A stretch of DNA of 5,617 bases from Bacillota bacterium (lineage in GTDB: Bacteria > Bacillota > Sulfobacillia > JAJZYS01 > JAJYTV01): positions 1 through 5,617 of the forward strand of contig JAJYNV010000434.1 of assembly GCA_021786135.1 (NCBI GenBank). The letters are read 5' to 3'. This document shows, piece by piece, positions 4,917 through 5,617 of this stretch (positions are counted from its first letter, which is position 1; every line of letters begins with the position of its first letter). The notes beneath the pieces were generated by a model, which saw only the letters and a list, made by a program, of their open reading frames with translations, searched no databases and was not told the origin of the DNA. Made by a program: the position numbers and the translations under genes.

Positions 4917-5617
4917 TGTCAGATACCTCCTTGGAGCGCTCCGCCCACCAGGTCGCAAACGCCCTCGCCAGGGCGTCCCGTATCTCGCGGCGGCTGGGCT
5001 CGCGTCCCATCGCCTGGCTGAGGTCGATGGCGCGGCTCCGCATCGCCTGTTCGTAAGAGAGCGGGTCTCGAGGCGCGAAGATCCGGGACCAAAGCCCATA
5101 GTCGAGGCGCAGGGGCAGGGCGCCATGCTGCAGCAGCACACCCATGTGGCGCACCTGGGCGGAGCCCAGAAGCTTGCGTCCCTGCACCTCGATCTCATAC
5201 CACGAAGGCTGTTGGAAGCAGTTGTCGTCCCGCCCCGGCTGTCCTGGGTCTCCCGCGAGTCCGGCATCGGCGCCAAGTTCGCGCAGGGCCGCGAGCAGCG
5301 GGCGGGCGATCTCGAGATAGGTGGATCGGATATCGCCGGGGAGCTCGGCCATGGGCACCACGAAGGCGTACGTCACCTCGTGCTGGTGCAGCACGGCTCT
5401 GCCACCGGTCGGACGACGCACGAGGTCCACGCCGAGCGCATGGAGGCGCTCGACGTGGAACATGGCATCGGACTGGCCATAGCCGAGGGAAAGCGTTGGC
5501 CGGCGCCAGCCGTAAAGGCGCAGGCGCGCCTTGCCGTCCGAGCGCGCAAGGTCGGCGAGGGCGAGATCCCTGGCCATGTTGTAACGGCCGGAGCGGTCGC
5601 CCTCGCGCAGGATCAGG
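4906..5617 (-). CDS. lipM: Octanoyltransferase LipM-type (lipoate-protein ligase A fold), N-terminus beyond window
   Basis: 236 codons are visible, with the 5' end past the right edge. The ATG at 5577 is not the start. It is the Met of the conserved internal 'NMA-x-D-x-AL' element, and the frame continues upstream as LREGDRSGRYN. The BPL_LplA_LipB domain shows YGWRRPTLSLGYGQ, then RRPTGGRAVLHQHEVTYAFVVP, then NCFQQPSWYEIEVQGRKLLG and SAQVRHMGVLLQHGALPL. The Cys of NCFQ (codon 5218-5220) sits where LipM has its acyl-carrying nucleophile, and the Lys of GRKL (5173-5175) is the conserved substrate-pocket lysine. In Bacillus, LipM moves octanoyl from acyl carrier protein to GcvH, for LipA to convert into lipoate. 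A lipoate ligase (LplA) is the alternative, but the Cys motif favours LipM. It overlaps glyA by 11 bases, fitting a shared role around glycine cleavage. No C-terminal LplA accessory domain is present. Confidence 0.87.
   Translation of the reverse strand, partial: LILREGDRSGRYNMARDLALADLARSDGKARLRLYGWRRPTLSLGYGQSDAMFHVERLHALGVDLVRRPTGGRAVLHQHEVTYAFVVPMAELPGDIRSTYLEIARPLLAALRELGADAGLAGDPGQPGRDDNCFQQPSWYEIEVQGRKLLGSAQVRHMGVLLQHGALPLRLDYGLWSRIFAPRDPLSYEQAMRSRAIDLSQAMGREPSRREIRDALARAFATWWAERSKEVSDIAR
4926..4932 (-). promoter_or_regulatory. Ribosome binding site of glyA inside lipM
   Basis: AAGGAGG on the minus strand, within the last codons of lipM and nine bases before TTG at 4916. It fixes the glyA start. 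No ATG occurs in frame near the conserved N-terminus. Confidence 0.8.

Noticed and set aside
3624..5021. Open frame of 465 codons on the plus strand
   Set aside because: It lies opposite glyA, whose conserved motifs are unambiguous. Its translation is a GC-driven shadow.
4917..5276. GlyA extended by 120 residues to 5276
   Set aside because: The extension reads through lipM in another frame and adds nothing family-like. AAGGAGG before TTG 4916 gives the normal GlyA length.
5575..5577. ATG at 5577 as the lipM start
   Set aside because: This Met belongs to the conserved NMA-x-D-x-AL element, and family-like sequence continues in frame to the window edge.

Overview
This is a high-GC bacterial chromosomal window with seven protein genes packed on both strands. 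No RNA gene, mobile element or CRISPR array was seen. Several of the proteins suggest a deep-branching or soil-type lineage (Chloroflexota, Actinomycetota or similar). These are an NuoI of the 'VSPGERYA' type, a LipM-type octanoyltransferase, a YbaK-type deacylase and a secreted double-repeat helical protein. This placement is an inference from sequence style, and the phylum is not resolved. Four of the six gene starts that lie inside the window are best explained by TTG codons behind good Shine-Dalgarno (SD) sequences. One more is GTG and only one is ATG, so ATG-biased gene calling would misplace several starts here.

Layout from left to right. (1) At 1-1250 on the minus strand lies the N-terminal part of a GAF-GAF-PAS sensor protein, whose output domain is beyond the left edge. 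(2) At 1320-1775 (minus) is ybaK, a Cys-tRNA(Pro)/aminoacyl-tRNA deacylase-family protein. It is upstream of the sensor and possibly co-transcribed with it. (3) At 1776-1942 is a divergent intergenic region with a near-consensus promoter (TTGACA-N17-CACAAT) firing rightward. (4) At 1943-2134 (plus) is a 63-residue two-CxxC zinc-ribbon protein. (5) At 2166-2699 (plus) is an nuoI-like 2x[4Fe-4S] protein with no other complex I gene beside it. (6) A strong hairpin at 2711-2737 separates this pair from the next gene, which is convergent. (7) At 2769-3518 (minus) is an exported protein made of two 88-residue repeats. (8) At 3634-3667 is the terminator of the next operon. (9) At 3675-4916 (minus) is glyA, serine hydroxymethyltransferase. 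(10) At 4906-5617 (minus) is lipM, whose 5' end lies beyond the right edge and whose 3' end overlaps glyA by 11 bases.

Functional reading. lipM and glyA form a translationally overlapping pair that makes sense in glycine/one-carbon metabolism: LipM loads octanoate onto GcvH, the lipoyl carrier of the glycine cleavage system, and GlyA interconverts serine and glycine on the same folate pool. The zinc-ribbon/NuoI pair is the least explained unit. It has its own promoter, a two-cistron structure and a terminator. NuoI is normally embedded between nuoH and nuoJ, so here it is either a displaced complex I subunit or a ferredoxin-like protein with another role. No complete new system can be demonstrated in this window. 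This cassette and the duplicated secreted protein are the best candidates for follow-up.
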